Shown here in pieces: positions 18,105 through 26,600 of a DNA stretch of 32,227 nt (position 1 is its first letter; each line of letters begins with the position of its first letter). Both the position numbers and the translations under genes were made by a program. The notes beneath the pieces were generated by a model. It was not told where the DNA came from. It did no database searches and saw nothing but the letters and a program-made list of their open reading frames with translations. Source of the stretch: an uncultured Mycoplasmatota bacterium (GTDB lineage Bacteria > Bacillota_I > Bacilli_A > RF39 > UBA660); assembly GCA_948466315.1 (NCBI GenBank), contig CAOJZZ010000008.1, positions 1-32,227 on the forward strand, in the 5' to 3' direction.

Positions 18105-18355
18105 CTATACACAAAATTCTTGTTCTACTTCGAGTTAGTTGAATTAAATTCACTTTATAATCATTGAAAGTTAATTAAAATATAATGACTGATGTAATAA
18201 ATATAATTAACATAAAAAAGAACCAAAATATTTTATTATTACTAAATCATAAATTTACTAATTGAAAAGTATTAAAAAATGTTTTATAATTTACAGGGAA
18301 TAAATAACTATTAATTTTTATACAAATTAAGATATTGTTAGTGAGGTAGTAAATA

Positions 18356-19228
18356 ATGGAAAAGTTCAAAGCAGTTAAAAGAGCAAGTATTTTTGGTATG
18401 ATTGGTAATATCTTTTTATTAATTATAAAAGGTAGTATCGGTTTTATTACTAATAGCCAAGCAATGATTGCAGACGCTTTTAATAGTGCAGGAGATATCT
18501 TTTCCTCTATTATGACATTTATCGGTAATAAAATCGCTTCTAAACCTAGTGATGATGATCACAATCTAGGGCATGGTAAAGCTGAATATATTTATTCAAT
18601 GCTAATAGGTATTATGATGATATTAATAGCTTGCCAAGTATTTAAAAGTTCACTATTTTCATTAATAAATAAAAGTGTTTATGACTTTTCTATTTGGTTA
18701 GTAATAGTTTGTATAATTACTATTGTTGTTAAATTATCTCTTTATATTTACACACATACTCTATATAAAAAACATCACAATCTATTAATTGATGCCAATT
18801 CTAAAGACCATAGAAATGATTGTGTTATTACTCTTATGAACTTAATAGCATGTATATTAAATGTTAATGGTATATATTTTTTTGATGGAGTAGTGGGAAT
18901 AATAATTTCTTTATGGATTTTTATTACCGCCTTACATATTTTTATGGAAAGTTATGATGTATTAATGGATAAATCAATCTGTGATGAAACAAAGAATTTA
19001 GTTTATGATATTATAAATGAACATAAAGAAATAGGAAAAATAACTAATTTTAATTCAACTCCAATTGGCTACCAATATCAAATATCATTTGTTATATATG
19101 TAGATGGTAATTTATCAACTTTTGAAAGTCATAATATCGCAGACAATTTAGAGCAAGAAATAATAGCAAAAATTAAAGAAATATATTTAGTAGTAATTCA
19201 CATTAACCCAATAGAAACTAAAAATTAA
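18356..19228 (+). CDS. cation diffusion facilitator (CDF) transporter, manganese-type ligands
   Basis: A 290-residue antiporter with the CDF layout: six membrane segments in the first ~205 residues and a cytoplasmic C-terminal domain. The membrane metal site is readable: NSAGD in segment 2 (Asn43, Asp47) and DHRND in segment 5 (Asp151, Asp155). Zinc exporters usually have His/Asp at these places (HxxxD); an N/D-D/D set is the arrangement described for MntE-like manganese exporters, so Mn(II) efflux is the best guess. The motif HNLGHGKAEY after segment 2 is the family signature. It starts a possible three-gene group with the uracil-DNA glycosylase-like gene (22 bp gap) and the AAA+ ATPase gene. 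Confidence 0.85.
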   Translation: MEKFKAVKRASIFGMIGNIFLLIIKGSIGFITNSQAMIADAFNSAGDIFSSIMTFIGNKIASKPSDDDHNLGHGKAEYIYSMLIGIMMILIACQVFKSSLFSLINKSVYDFSIWLVIVCIITIVVKLSLYIYTHTLYKKHHNLLIDANSKDHRNDCVITLMNLIACILNVNGIYFFDGVVGIIISLWIFITALHIFMESYDVLMDKSICDETKNLVYDIINEHKEIGKITNFNSTPIGYQYQISFVIYVDGNLSTFESHNIADNLEQEIIAKIKEIYLVVIHINPIETKN

Positions 19229-19250
19229 CATATTATAAAAGGAATGACTT

Positions 19251-19883
19251 ATGTTAGAAGAATTAATTAAAGAATACAACAATATGCAAAACAAATATGG
19301 TGACCCTAGTCTAAATTCAATTAACTTTGGTGGCTGTCTCAAAAACCCAGATATTTGCCTTGTATTTGTAAATCCAACAGCTAGAAATATTACTGCAAAA
19401 AAAGAGTGGACTGGTATTCGCTCTCCTTGGATTGGGGCTAAAAATGTTTGGAGTCTTTTTCACAATATAGGAATGATTGACGATGAAATATATACGAGAA
19501 TAAGAAGTATTAAAGGAAAAGAATGGACTCCTGACTTTGCCAAAGAAGTATATGAAAATGTTGCTAGAAATAAATTTTATGTTACTAATTTAGCTAAATG
19601 TACTCAAATAGATGCGAGGAGTTTACCTGATAGTATTTATAAAAAATATTTAGCTTTATTTTTTAAAGAATTAGAAATAATTAATCCTAAAAAAGTGATT
19701 TTATTTGGTAATCAAGTCTCATCAATCGTTTTACAACAAAAAATATCAGTCTCATCAGTACGTAAAAAAGAATTTTTATTAAATAACAAATTCCGTTGTT
19801 ATGCAGTATATTATCCAGTAGGTAATGGTAGTTTTAATATGGATAAAGCCATTGAAGATATTTTATATATAAAAAGTATTTAG
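19251..19883 (+). CDS. uracil-DNA glycosylase superfamily protein
   Basis: A 210-residue cytoplasmic protein. LVFVNPTARN (about residues 33-42) fits the first UDG-superfamily motif, and FYVTNLAKCTQ, INPKKVILFGNQ and YYPVGNGSF (about 186-194) fit the later motifs; the last replaces the HPSP-type loop of classical enzymes. The four cysteines of family 4 iron-sulfur UDGs are missing. The fold assignment seems good, but substrate (uracil or another damaged base) is not certain, because the motif residues are atypical. AAGGAATG precedes the ATG. Its 22-bp distance from the CDF gene suggests co-transcription without an obvious functional link. Confidence 0.65.
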   Translation: MLEELIKEYNNMQNKYGDPSLNSINFGGCLKNPDICLVFVNPTARNITAKKEWTGIRSPWIGAKNVWSLFHNIGMIDDEIYTRIRSIKGKEWTPDFAKEVYENVARNKFYVTNLAKCTQIDARSLPDSIYKKYLALFFKELEIINPKKVILFGNQVSSIVLQQKISVSSVRKKEFLLNNKFRCYAVYYPVGNGSFNMDKAIEDILYIKSI

Positions 19884-19899
19884 TTATCTAATATAGCTA

Positions 19900-19908
19900 T
19901 GTTATAAT
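19900..19908 (+). promoter_or_regulatory. extended -10 promoter before the AAA+ gene
   Basis: TGTTATAAT is an extended -10 element; a poor -35 (TTAGTT) lies 17 bp upstream. Transcription would begin near 19915, leaving only the Shine-Dalgarno (AGAGGA) and a few bases before the start codon. Confidence 0.45.
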
Positions 19909-19928
19909 ATAATTAGAGGAAGATGCAT

Positions 19929-20885
19929 ATGGAAGAAAAGTTTGATATCAAAAAGAAAAGAATAAGTATTTTAGAAAACTATGGAGAAAACTTTCAAAAT
20001 AAAGATTATATTACTAATCCCGCTATTGGTCGAGATGAACAAATAAAACAATTAATATTAATTTTACTTACTCCTGATAAATCAGCAGTTTTAATTGGTA
20101 AACCAGGTGTTGGTAAAACTGCCATCGTAGAAGGACTAGCTTATCGTATTCAAAAAAATACAGTTCCAGAGGTATTAAATGGGTATCAAGTAATCAAGGT
20201 AAATACCTCAGCTTTATTAGGTGTGGATCCAGTTACAGGTGAAGCTAAAATTCAAACATTAATAGATGAGCTTAAAAGTAAAACCAAACTTATCTTATTT
20301 ATTGATGAAATTCACACTTTAATGGGAACAAAAGGAGAAGCCCTAGACTTTGCTAATATGTTCAAACCAGCCCTTGACCGTGGTGATATAAAAGTAATTG
20401 GAGCAACCACAACCGAAGAGTATGAACGATATATTTTAAGAGATAAAGCTTTTGTTCGTCGTTTTCAAAAAGTCGAGGTTCAAGAACCTACTAGAGGAGA
20501 AAATATTCAAATATTAATAGGAACCCTTCCTAAAATAGAAAAAAGAACAGGTGCTAAAATGCTCTATACTTCATTTATTCAAAGAAAAATGATGGAGTTT
20601 ATTACAGATATTACTAGTGAATACAAAAGAATCTATGAAATTGGTTCTAGATATCCAGATGTTTCACTTACTATAGTTCAACAAGCATTTTCTAATGCCT
20701 TATTTGAAAATAGACAAGAAGTAAATGTATTAGACTTTAGAAACGCTATAACAAATAGTAAAAATATATATCAAGATGTTATTCATAAAGCTTTACCTGA
20801 ATTTGATAAGATATTTGAAGATGAAATCAATTCCTGTCACAATGGTAATATAGTATATGATAGGCTAGGAACTTCAATAGACTAA
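19929..20885 (+). CDS. stand-alone AAA+ ATPase resembling ClpB/ClpA D1 domain
   Basis: A 318-residue protein consisting of a single AAA+ module: NPAIGRDEQIKQLI (about 30-43), Walker A GKPGVGKT (57-64), Walker B LILFIDE (121-127), sensor GATT (158-161), a double arginine (RR, 177-178) in the Arg-finger region, and a small helical lid to about 285. It matches the first ATPase ring of ClpA/ClpB/ClpC but lacks the N-domain, the middle domain and the second ATPase. The pore-loop KYRGEFE found in true Clp D1 rings is replaced by LGVDPVTGEAKIQ, so substrate threading is doubtful. I chose the ATG at 19929 because AGAGGA is eight bases upstream; an ATG six bases earlier is too close to it. Confidence 0.75.
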   Translation: MEEKFDIKKKRISILENYGENFQNKDYITNPAIGRDEQIKQLILILLTPDKSAVLIGKPGVGKTAIVEGLAYRIQKNTVPEVLNGYQVIKVNTSALLGVDPVTGEAKIQTLIDELKSKTKLILFIDEIHTLMGTKGEALDFANMFKPALDRGDIKVIGATTTEEYERYILRDKAFVRRFQKVEVQEPTRGENIQILIGTLPKIEKRTGAKMLYTSFIQRKMMEFITDITSEYKRIYEIGSRYPDVSLTIVQQAFSNALFENRQEVNVLDFRNAITNSKNIYQDVIHKALPEFDKIFEDEINSCHNGNIVYDRLGTSID

Positions 20886-20974
20886 TCTAACATAAATATC
20901 TTCTTTAAAACTAATTATAAACCTAGAAGATATACATCTACTTTCGATTAAAAATTTATAATTAATTATCAATT

Positions 20975-21007
20975 ACATTACAGCAAATTTATGTTGTAAT
21001 GTTTTTA
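20975..21007 (+). terminator. intrinsic terminator after the AAA+ gene
   Basis: ACATTACA pairs perfectly with TGTAATGT, with extra CA/TG pairing inside, followed by TTTTT. It separates the AAA+ gene from glmS. Confidence 0.75.
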
Positions 21008-21087
21008 GTTAATTTAATTATAATATATTAAAAAAATGTTGATATATAGTCTTTTTGTCAATATAATCGTAAAAACCAATTATTTCA

Positions 21088-21115
21088 TTGTACTTTGTAT
21101 TTATTCTGTTATAAT
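21088..21115 (+). promoter_or_regulatory. promoter of glmS
   Basis: TTGTAC (-35), a 16-bp spacer ending in an extended -10 (TGT) and TATAAT (21110-21115). The 5' leader would be about 127 nt. It contains no recognisable glmS ribozyme and no strong hairpin. The rest of the 363-bp gap between the AAA+ gene and glmS holds only this promoter and the preceding terminator. Confidence 0.6.
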
Positions 21116-21248
21116 TAACATAAGATATAATAGGAAAAATTATCTATTTATAACTTATCATATTAAAATAATCAATAATATAAAAATAACTTATTCTAAA
21201 AAATAAAACCATAAACTATAGTGTTCAAATTTAGGAGGTGTTTACTTT

Positions 21249-23018
21249 ATGTGTGGTATTGTTGGATATATCGGTACTAAAAATTCTAAAGAGGTATTAA
21301 TAAATTGTTTGAAAAAGTTAGAATATAGAGGTTATGATTCTGCTGGTATAGCCTTGAAAAATGAAAGAGAAACTCAAATTATCAAAAGCATTGGTAAAAT
21401 CATTAATTTAGAAGATAAACTAAATAGTAATAATTTAATAACAGCAAATATAGGTATTGCCCATACAAGATGGTCCACTCATGGTAAAGCTAATGAGACA
21501 AATGCTCATCCTCATTGTGTTGGAAAAGTAACCTTAGTTCATAATGGTATTATTGAAAATGCTACAACTATTCGTAATGAACTTATAGACTCAGGTATAA
21601 CCTTTTCTAGTGAAACAGATACTGAAGTAGTAGCAGCATTACTAAATAAATATTATGATGGCGATGCTATTTCAACTATTAATAAAACAATAACAAGACT
21701 AACAGGATCTTATGCTCTTGGAATTTTGTTTGAGGATGATAATAATTTATATGCTATAAGAAAAGATTCCCCATTAGTTATAGGCATTGGTGAAAAAGAA
21801 TACTTTATTGCTAGTGATATCACTGCTATCATTAACTATACTAATAATTATATTTTATTAGATGATGATGAAATTGTCACTTTATCAAATGATAATATAG
21901 AAATAAGTAAAGCAGGTACTATAATAAATAAGGAGATATTAACTACAGATCTTAAATCAGAAGAAGATAATAAGGGCGAATATGATCACTATATGTTAAA
22001 AGAGATTATGGAAGAACCAATTCTTCTTGAAAATTTATTTCAAAAATACATCACTAATTTTTCTTTACTCCCAGATTTATCAGATTATGAAGAAATTCAT
22101 ATTGTTGCCTGTGGTTCAGCTTTATATGCTGGAATGATAGGAAAAGTTTTGTTAGAAGAAAAGGCTAATATCAAGGTAATATGTGAAACTGCTAGTGAAT
22201 ATAGGTATAAAAAAACGGTTTATGATCGTAAGACCTTAGTAATTTTAATTTCTCAATCAGGTGAGACGGCTGATACTATCGCTTCTATGCGTAAAGTAAA
22301 TAAACAAAATATTGATACTCTAGCAATTGTAAATGTTAAAACTTCAACAATGGCCCGTGAAAGTAAGTTTAAACTATTTATTGAAGCAGGCGTTGAAATA
22401 GCAGTAGCAACTACTAAAGCTTATCTTCTCCAAGTAGCAACACTGTCACTTTTAAGTTATAAAGCTATTATAAATAAATCACCAGTTACTAATAGTACTT
22501 TAATAAAAGAAATAAAGATTTTACCAGAACTACTAAAAGAAATTTTAACTAAAAGAGAAATCTATCAAAAAATAGCCCAAGTTATTTATAACAATGAACA
22601 TGCTTTCTTTATTGGAAGAAAGATGGATTATGCTCTATCATTAGAAGGAAGTCTAAAATTAAAAGAAATTTCTTATATTCATAGTGAAGCCTACCAAGCT
22701 GGTGAATTAAAACATGGCACCATCTCTTTAATAAATGATAATATACCCGTTATTGCCATAATCAGTGATTCTACTATTAAAGAAAAAACTCTTTCTAACA
22801 TTGAAGAAATAAAGTCACGTGGAGCTAAAATAATTTTAATTAGTAATGAAGAAATAACAGATTATGACTTAACTATCACTATTCCTAAAGTTAATGAAAT
22901 CCTTCAGCCACTTCTAATAGCCCCCTGTCTTCAACTAATAGCATATGAAGTAGCAAAACTTAGAGAATGTGATATCGATAAACCAAGAAATTTAGCTAAA
23001 AGTGTAACTGTAGAATAA
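21249..23018 (+). CDS. glmS: glutamine--fructose-6-phosphate aminotransferase (isomerizing)
   Basis: A 589-residue enzyme making glucosamine-6-phosphate from fructose-6-phosphate and glutamine, the entry to UDP-GlcNAc and peptidoglycan. The N-terminal glutaminase begins MCGIVGYIG with Cys2 as nucleophile, then EYRGYDSAGIA and ARTRWSTHG-like HTRWSTHGKANETNAHPH. Two SIS domains follow (VACGSALYAGMIGK, ISQSGETADTIASMR, ATTKAYLLQ, RKMDYALSLEGSLKLKEISY), and the end is DKPRNLAKSVTVE, as in all GlmS proteins. Length is a little under the usual ~600. AGGAGG precedes the ATG. It is monocistronic between two terminators, showing that the cell keeps amino-sugar synthesis. Confidence 0.96.
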   Translation: MCGIVGYIGTKNSKEVLINCLKKLEYRGYDSAGIALKNERETQIIKSIGKIINLEDKLNSNNLITANIGIAHTRWSTHGKANETNAHPHCVGKVTLVHNGIIENATTIRNELIDSGITFSSETDTEVVAALLNKYYDGDAISTINKTITRLTGSYALGILFEDDNNLYAIRKDSPLVIGIGEKEYFIASDITAIINYTNNYILLDDDEIVTLSNDNIEISKAGTIINKEILTTDLKSEEDNKGEYDHYMLKEIMEEPILLENLFQKYITNFSLLPDLSDYEEIHIVACGSALYAGMIGKVLLEEKANIKVICETASEYRYKKTVYDRKTLVILISQSGETADTIASMRKVNKQNIDTLAIVNVKTSTMARESKFKLFIEAGVEIAVATTKAYLLQVATLSLLSYKAIINKSPVTNSTLIKEIKILPELLKEILTKREIYQKIAQVIYNNEHAFFIGRKMDYALSLEGSLKLKEISYIHSEAYQAGELKHGTISLINDNIPVIAIISDSTIKEKTLSNIEEIKSRGAKIILISNEEITDYDLTITIPKVNEILQPLLIAPCLQLIAYEVAKLRECDIDKPRNLAKSVTVE

Positions 23019-23028
23019 ATTATAGTAT

Positions 23029-23092
23029 AAAAAAGCCAAGAATTAGATGAACTCATAAGAAGAGTCATCGATACTTGACTTTTTATTTTTTT
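23029..23092 (+). terminator. intrinsic terminator after glmS
   Basis: A long hairpin: AAAAAGCCAAG with CTTGACTTTTT as outer stem (one mismatch) and GATGAACTC with GAGTCATC as inner stem (one bulge), then TTTTTATTTTTTT. Confidence 0.7.
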
Positions 23093-23550
23093 ATTAAACT
23101 GATTTATCAAAGATATTTTTTAGTACTGATGATATCAATTATTTCTTTAATCATTCTTATAATTTTGAAATTGATTTTTCCATATACCTTTCCAATTAGG
23201 AGTAATATTGTTAATTCCAAATAATTACTACATATTTAACAAAATTTACCATTTTGTCAAGTAATAGTTCACATAAAATCATATACATGCTATAATGAGC
23301 TTAAATGTTATAAATATTATTAAAATATGATCAATATAATGAATGGAATAATTAATTTTCTTAAAAAATATTACTCTAGTTATTAGTACAATATTTATAT
23401 CTATTTGTATAAAAAGGAATTAAGAGAAGTGTAAAATATATTACTATTACAATATAATTAAAGTTACTAAATAATTTATTGAATAATATTTTATATAAAA
23501 TACTATTTTATTATCAGTTGATATAAGAATGTTAAAACTAAATTATAAAC
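23093..23550. other. intergenic region between glmS and the CRISPR locus
   Basis: About 450 bp of AT-rich DNA with no convincing gene. A good promoter-like pair lies at 23268-23296 (listed separately). On the minus strand around 23160-23235 a short frame reads FGINNITPNWKGIWKN, possibly a remnant of a gene, but it is bounded by stops and not supported further. Confidence 0.5.
23268..23296 (+). promoter_or_regulatory. candidate distal promoter of the cas operon
   Basis: TTCACA, a 17-bp spacer and TATAAT. Transcription from about 23303 would cross the whole tracrRNA gene in antisense before reaching cas9 some 375 nt later. Confidence 0.45.
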
Positions 23551-23642
23551 AAAAAAGAACGGCTATCCGTCCCTCACTAAGTGAGTATTAAGGCTTAAAG
23601 CTTTATTTTAACTCTCTATGTCATCTTAAATGGTATTAAGAC
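23551..23642 (-). ncRNA. tracrRNA of the type II-A CRISPR-Cas9 system
   Basis: Read on the minus strand. The 5' part (23642-23605) is complementary to the CRISPR repeat: TCTATGTC of the repeat pairs perfectly with GACATAGA (upper stem), then a bulge (GA opposite GAGT), then GTTTTA with TAAAAT (lower stem, one G-U pair), the classical Cas9 guide geometry. The rest of the repeat pairs with two G-U wobbles and one mismatch. After a nexus-like segment (AAAGCTTTAAGCCTTAA) come a 5-bp hairpin CTCAC-TTA-GTGAG (23585-23573) and a terminator GGACGG-ATAG-CCGTTC (23572-23557) with a T6 tail. The predicted RNA is about 92 nt. It should be cut with pre-crRNA by RNase III and bound by Cas9. Confidence 0.92.
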
Positions 23643-23647
23643 GCTTC

Positions 23648-23653
23648 TATAAT
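23648..23653 (+). promoter_or_regulatory. cas9: candidate proximal -10 of cas9, overlapping the tracrRNA -10
   Basis: TATAAT on the + strand shares five base pairs with the minus-strand TATTAT of tracrRNA. A -35-like CTTAAA lies 17 bp upstream, inside the anti-repeat. Start would be near 23660, just before the AAGGAG of cas9. The weak -35 keeps this tentative. Confidence 0.4.
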
Positions 23654-23677
23654 ATCAAAAATAAGGAGATAAGTCAA
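23649..23677 (-). promoter_or_regulatory. tracrRNA promoter, overlapping the cas9 ribosome binding site
   Basis: On the minus strand: TTGACT (23677-23672), exactly 17 bp, then TATTAT (23654-23649). The expected start, seven bases on, is the G at 23642, the first base of the anti-repeat. The -35 box ends one base before the cas9 ATG. Confidence 0.8.
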
Positions 23678-23678
23678 G

Positions 23679-26600
23679 ATGGAAAAAGAGTTAAAAAAAT
23701 ATAATATAGGTCTTGATATAGGAACAACATCAGTTGGATGGGCAGTAGTAGAGGAAAATACTCAAAAAATAATAAGAAAAGGTAAGGGAAATAATAGAAA
23801 AGCATTATGGGGAGTAAGATTATTCGAAGAAGCAACAACAGCCGCTGAAAGAAGAGGCTATAGAAGTAGCAGAAGACGTTATGACAGAAGAAGAAATAGA
23901 ATAAAATTATTGCAACAAGAATTTGAAGAAGAAATAAATAAAGTAGATAAAAGCTTTTATAAAAAATTAACTGAATCAAAATATCAGTCTGATGATAAAA
24001 TAAACAAATCTATTCTTTTAAGTGTCAATGAACAAGCAAAAGTAAAAAAATATAATGATAATTATAAGACAATATATCATTTAAGAAGAAGATTAATAAA
24101 TGATAAAGCCAAAGAAGATATTAGATTAATCTATTTAGCAATTCATCATATCATTAAATATCGTGGTAATTTTTTAAATAGTAATGAAAATTTTAATACT
24201 AATAATCTGAATTTAGTAGATCATATAAAAGGATGTTTTGAAGCATTTATCAACTTAGTACCAACGCTTAATATACCAGAAAACTATGAAGAAATAATAG
24301 ATTTAGAAACTTTAGCAACCACTATTATGGATAATAATAAAAATGATGTAAAGATTAATGTAGAAAACTCATTAAAGAATATCTCAGATAATAAAAAGTT
24401 CCCTTCAGAATTTGCCAAAATAGTCGTAGGAAATAAGTTTAGTATCAAAAATTTATTTTATTTAGAAAGTATTGATAAGAATGATGAAATAACAATTAAC
24501 TTTAGTGAATCAGATATGGATAATTCAGAAAAAGTTGTTAAAATAGAACAATTATTAGATGATAAAATAGAAGTAATTAATTTACTAAAAGAATTATATG
24601 ATGCTATATATTTAAAAAAGTTATTCAAAAATAGTGATAAAGCTTCTTTATCTGAGTTGATGGTTGCAAGATACAAAACTCATAGAGAAGATTTACGCTT
24701 TCTAAAAGATCTTTTTGATAAAGAAAGGAACCTTTATAACGAACTATTTAGAACCAAAAATACTAAAAAAATTTGTTTATATGAAAAGTATATCCATAAC
24801 CAAATAAGTTATGATGAGTTTATTAAGGAATTAAATAAAAGATTAGAAAAAGTCTTTGAATCTGATATTGATAATGCTTTAAAAGAAAAATATACTATTT
24901 TTATTAAAGATAGAATAATTAATAAAGAGTTTCTGCCTAGAATAACTGATCCAGAAAACGGAAGATATCCTTATCAATTAAATAAAGATGAACTTATAAA
25001 AATTATTGAAAATCAAGGTAAGTATTATCCTTTTTTATTAGATAAAGCAGGTAATAAATATAAACTTGTCAAATTATTAGAATTTAGAATTCCATATTAT
25101 GTTGGGCCACTTGTTTCAGAAGATAAAAGTGATTTTGCCTGGATGGAAAGAAAAATTCCAAATGTGAAAATAACTCCTTATAATTTTGATGAAGTAGTAA
25201 ATAAAGAGGTAACAGCTGAAAAATTTATCAAAAGAATGATTTCCCACTGTACTTATTTATTGAATGAACCTGCTTTACCCAATAATTCCATCTTATATTC
25301 ACGTTATAAGGTTATGAATGAACTAAAACAAATTAAAATCAATGGTGAAAAACTAACTCAGGATATCCAACATAAAATAATAGAAGAATTATTTATGAAA
25401 ACATCAGGCTCAATTACAGATAAAAAATTTAAAATTTACTTACATAGCTTAAATGAATTTAGTATGCTTGGTAACAATATAAATATCACAGGCTACTCAT
25501 CAGATGAAAAATTTGCTAACAACATGCAGTCATATGTTGATTTCTTTGGAGAAAATGGCATATTTAAAGATACTAGTTATAATGAAGAAGATGCTGACGA
25601 GATTATTGAATGGATTACTATTTTTGATGATAAAGATATTTTAGAAAAGAAAGTAAAGGATAAATATAAAGAATTAAATCCTGAAAAAATAAAAATGATT
25701 TTAACTAAAAAATATAGTGGTTGGGGAAATTTATCTAAAAAGTTATTAACAGAATTATCAATAAAAGATAAAAAGACTAATACTTCAAAAAATATTATGA
25801 CTTTATTATCTGAAACAGAAGAGAATTTTATGCAAATTATTAATAATGATGAGTATAAATTTCAAGACTTAATCAAGAAAAATAATGTAATAAAAGAAAC
25901 TAAAAAAATAAATTATGACTTAGTAAAAGATCTAGCAACCTCTCCATCAACTAAAAAGGGTATTTATCAGGCTTTAAAGGTAATAGAAGAATTAATAAAG
26001 TATATGGGATATCCCCCAACCAATATTATGATTGAAATGGCTAGAGAAAATAATAATAAAAAAGAAAGAACTTTGGATAAAAAGAAATACTTGTTAAAAC
26101 TATATGATAAAATAAAAAATGATTATAAAGATATTTATTCAGAATTAAAAAAAGTAGATAAAATTGATAGCCAGAAGTTATTTTTGTATTTCATTCAAGA
26201 AGGCAAATGTTTATATAGTGGAGAGCCTTTATCAATAGAAAATTTAAATGAATACGAAATAGATCATATTTTACCTAGAACTTTAATTAAAGATGATTCC
26301 ATCGATAATAAAGCTTTAGTAAAAAGAGAATGTAATCAAATAAAAGCAGCCAATTTTGTTTTACCAGAACAATATCGAAGTAGTTATATGAGGAAATGGT
26401 GGAATCACTTAAAAAGTGTTAATCTTATATCTGCTAAAAAGTTTTACTTATTAACAAGATCATCTTATAATGATAAAGATATTCAAGGTTTTATTAACCG
26501 CCAATTAGTAGAGACTAGACAAATAACAAAACATGTAGCTAATATAATAAATAATTTTTATAAAAACACTAAAGTTATCTATTTAAAGGCTAATCTATCA

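Noticed and set aside
21115-21248. glmS ribozyme in the glmS leader
   Set aside because: The leader is AT-rich with none of the conserved core or pairing of that ribozyme.
23160-23235. Minus-strand coding-like fragment FGINNITPNWKGIWKN
   Set aside because: Only about 25 codons between stops, with no start and no recognisable family; kept only as a note in the intergenic entry.
23674-23979. Minus-strand hydrophobic frame of 101 codons opposite the start of cas9
   Set aside because: It is the antisense of the Lys/Arg-rich cas9 N terminus, which gives Leu/Phe-rich codons in reverse; no start signals of its own.
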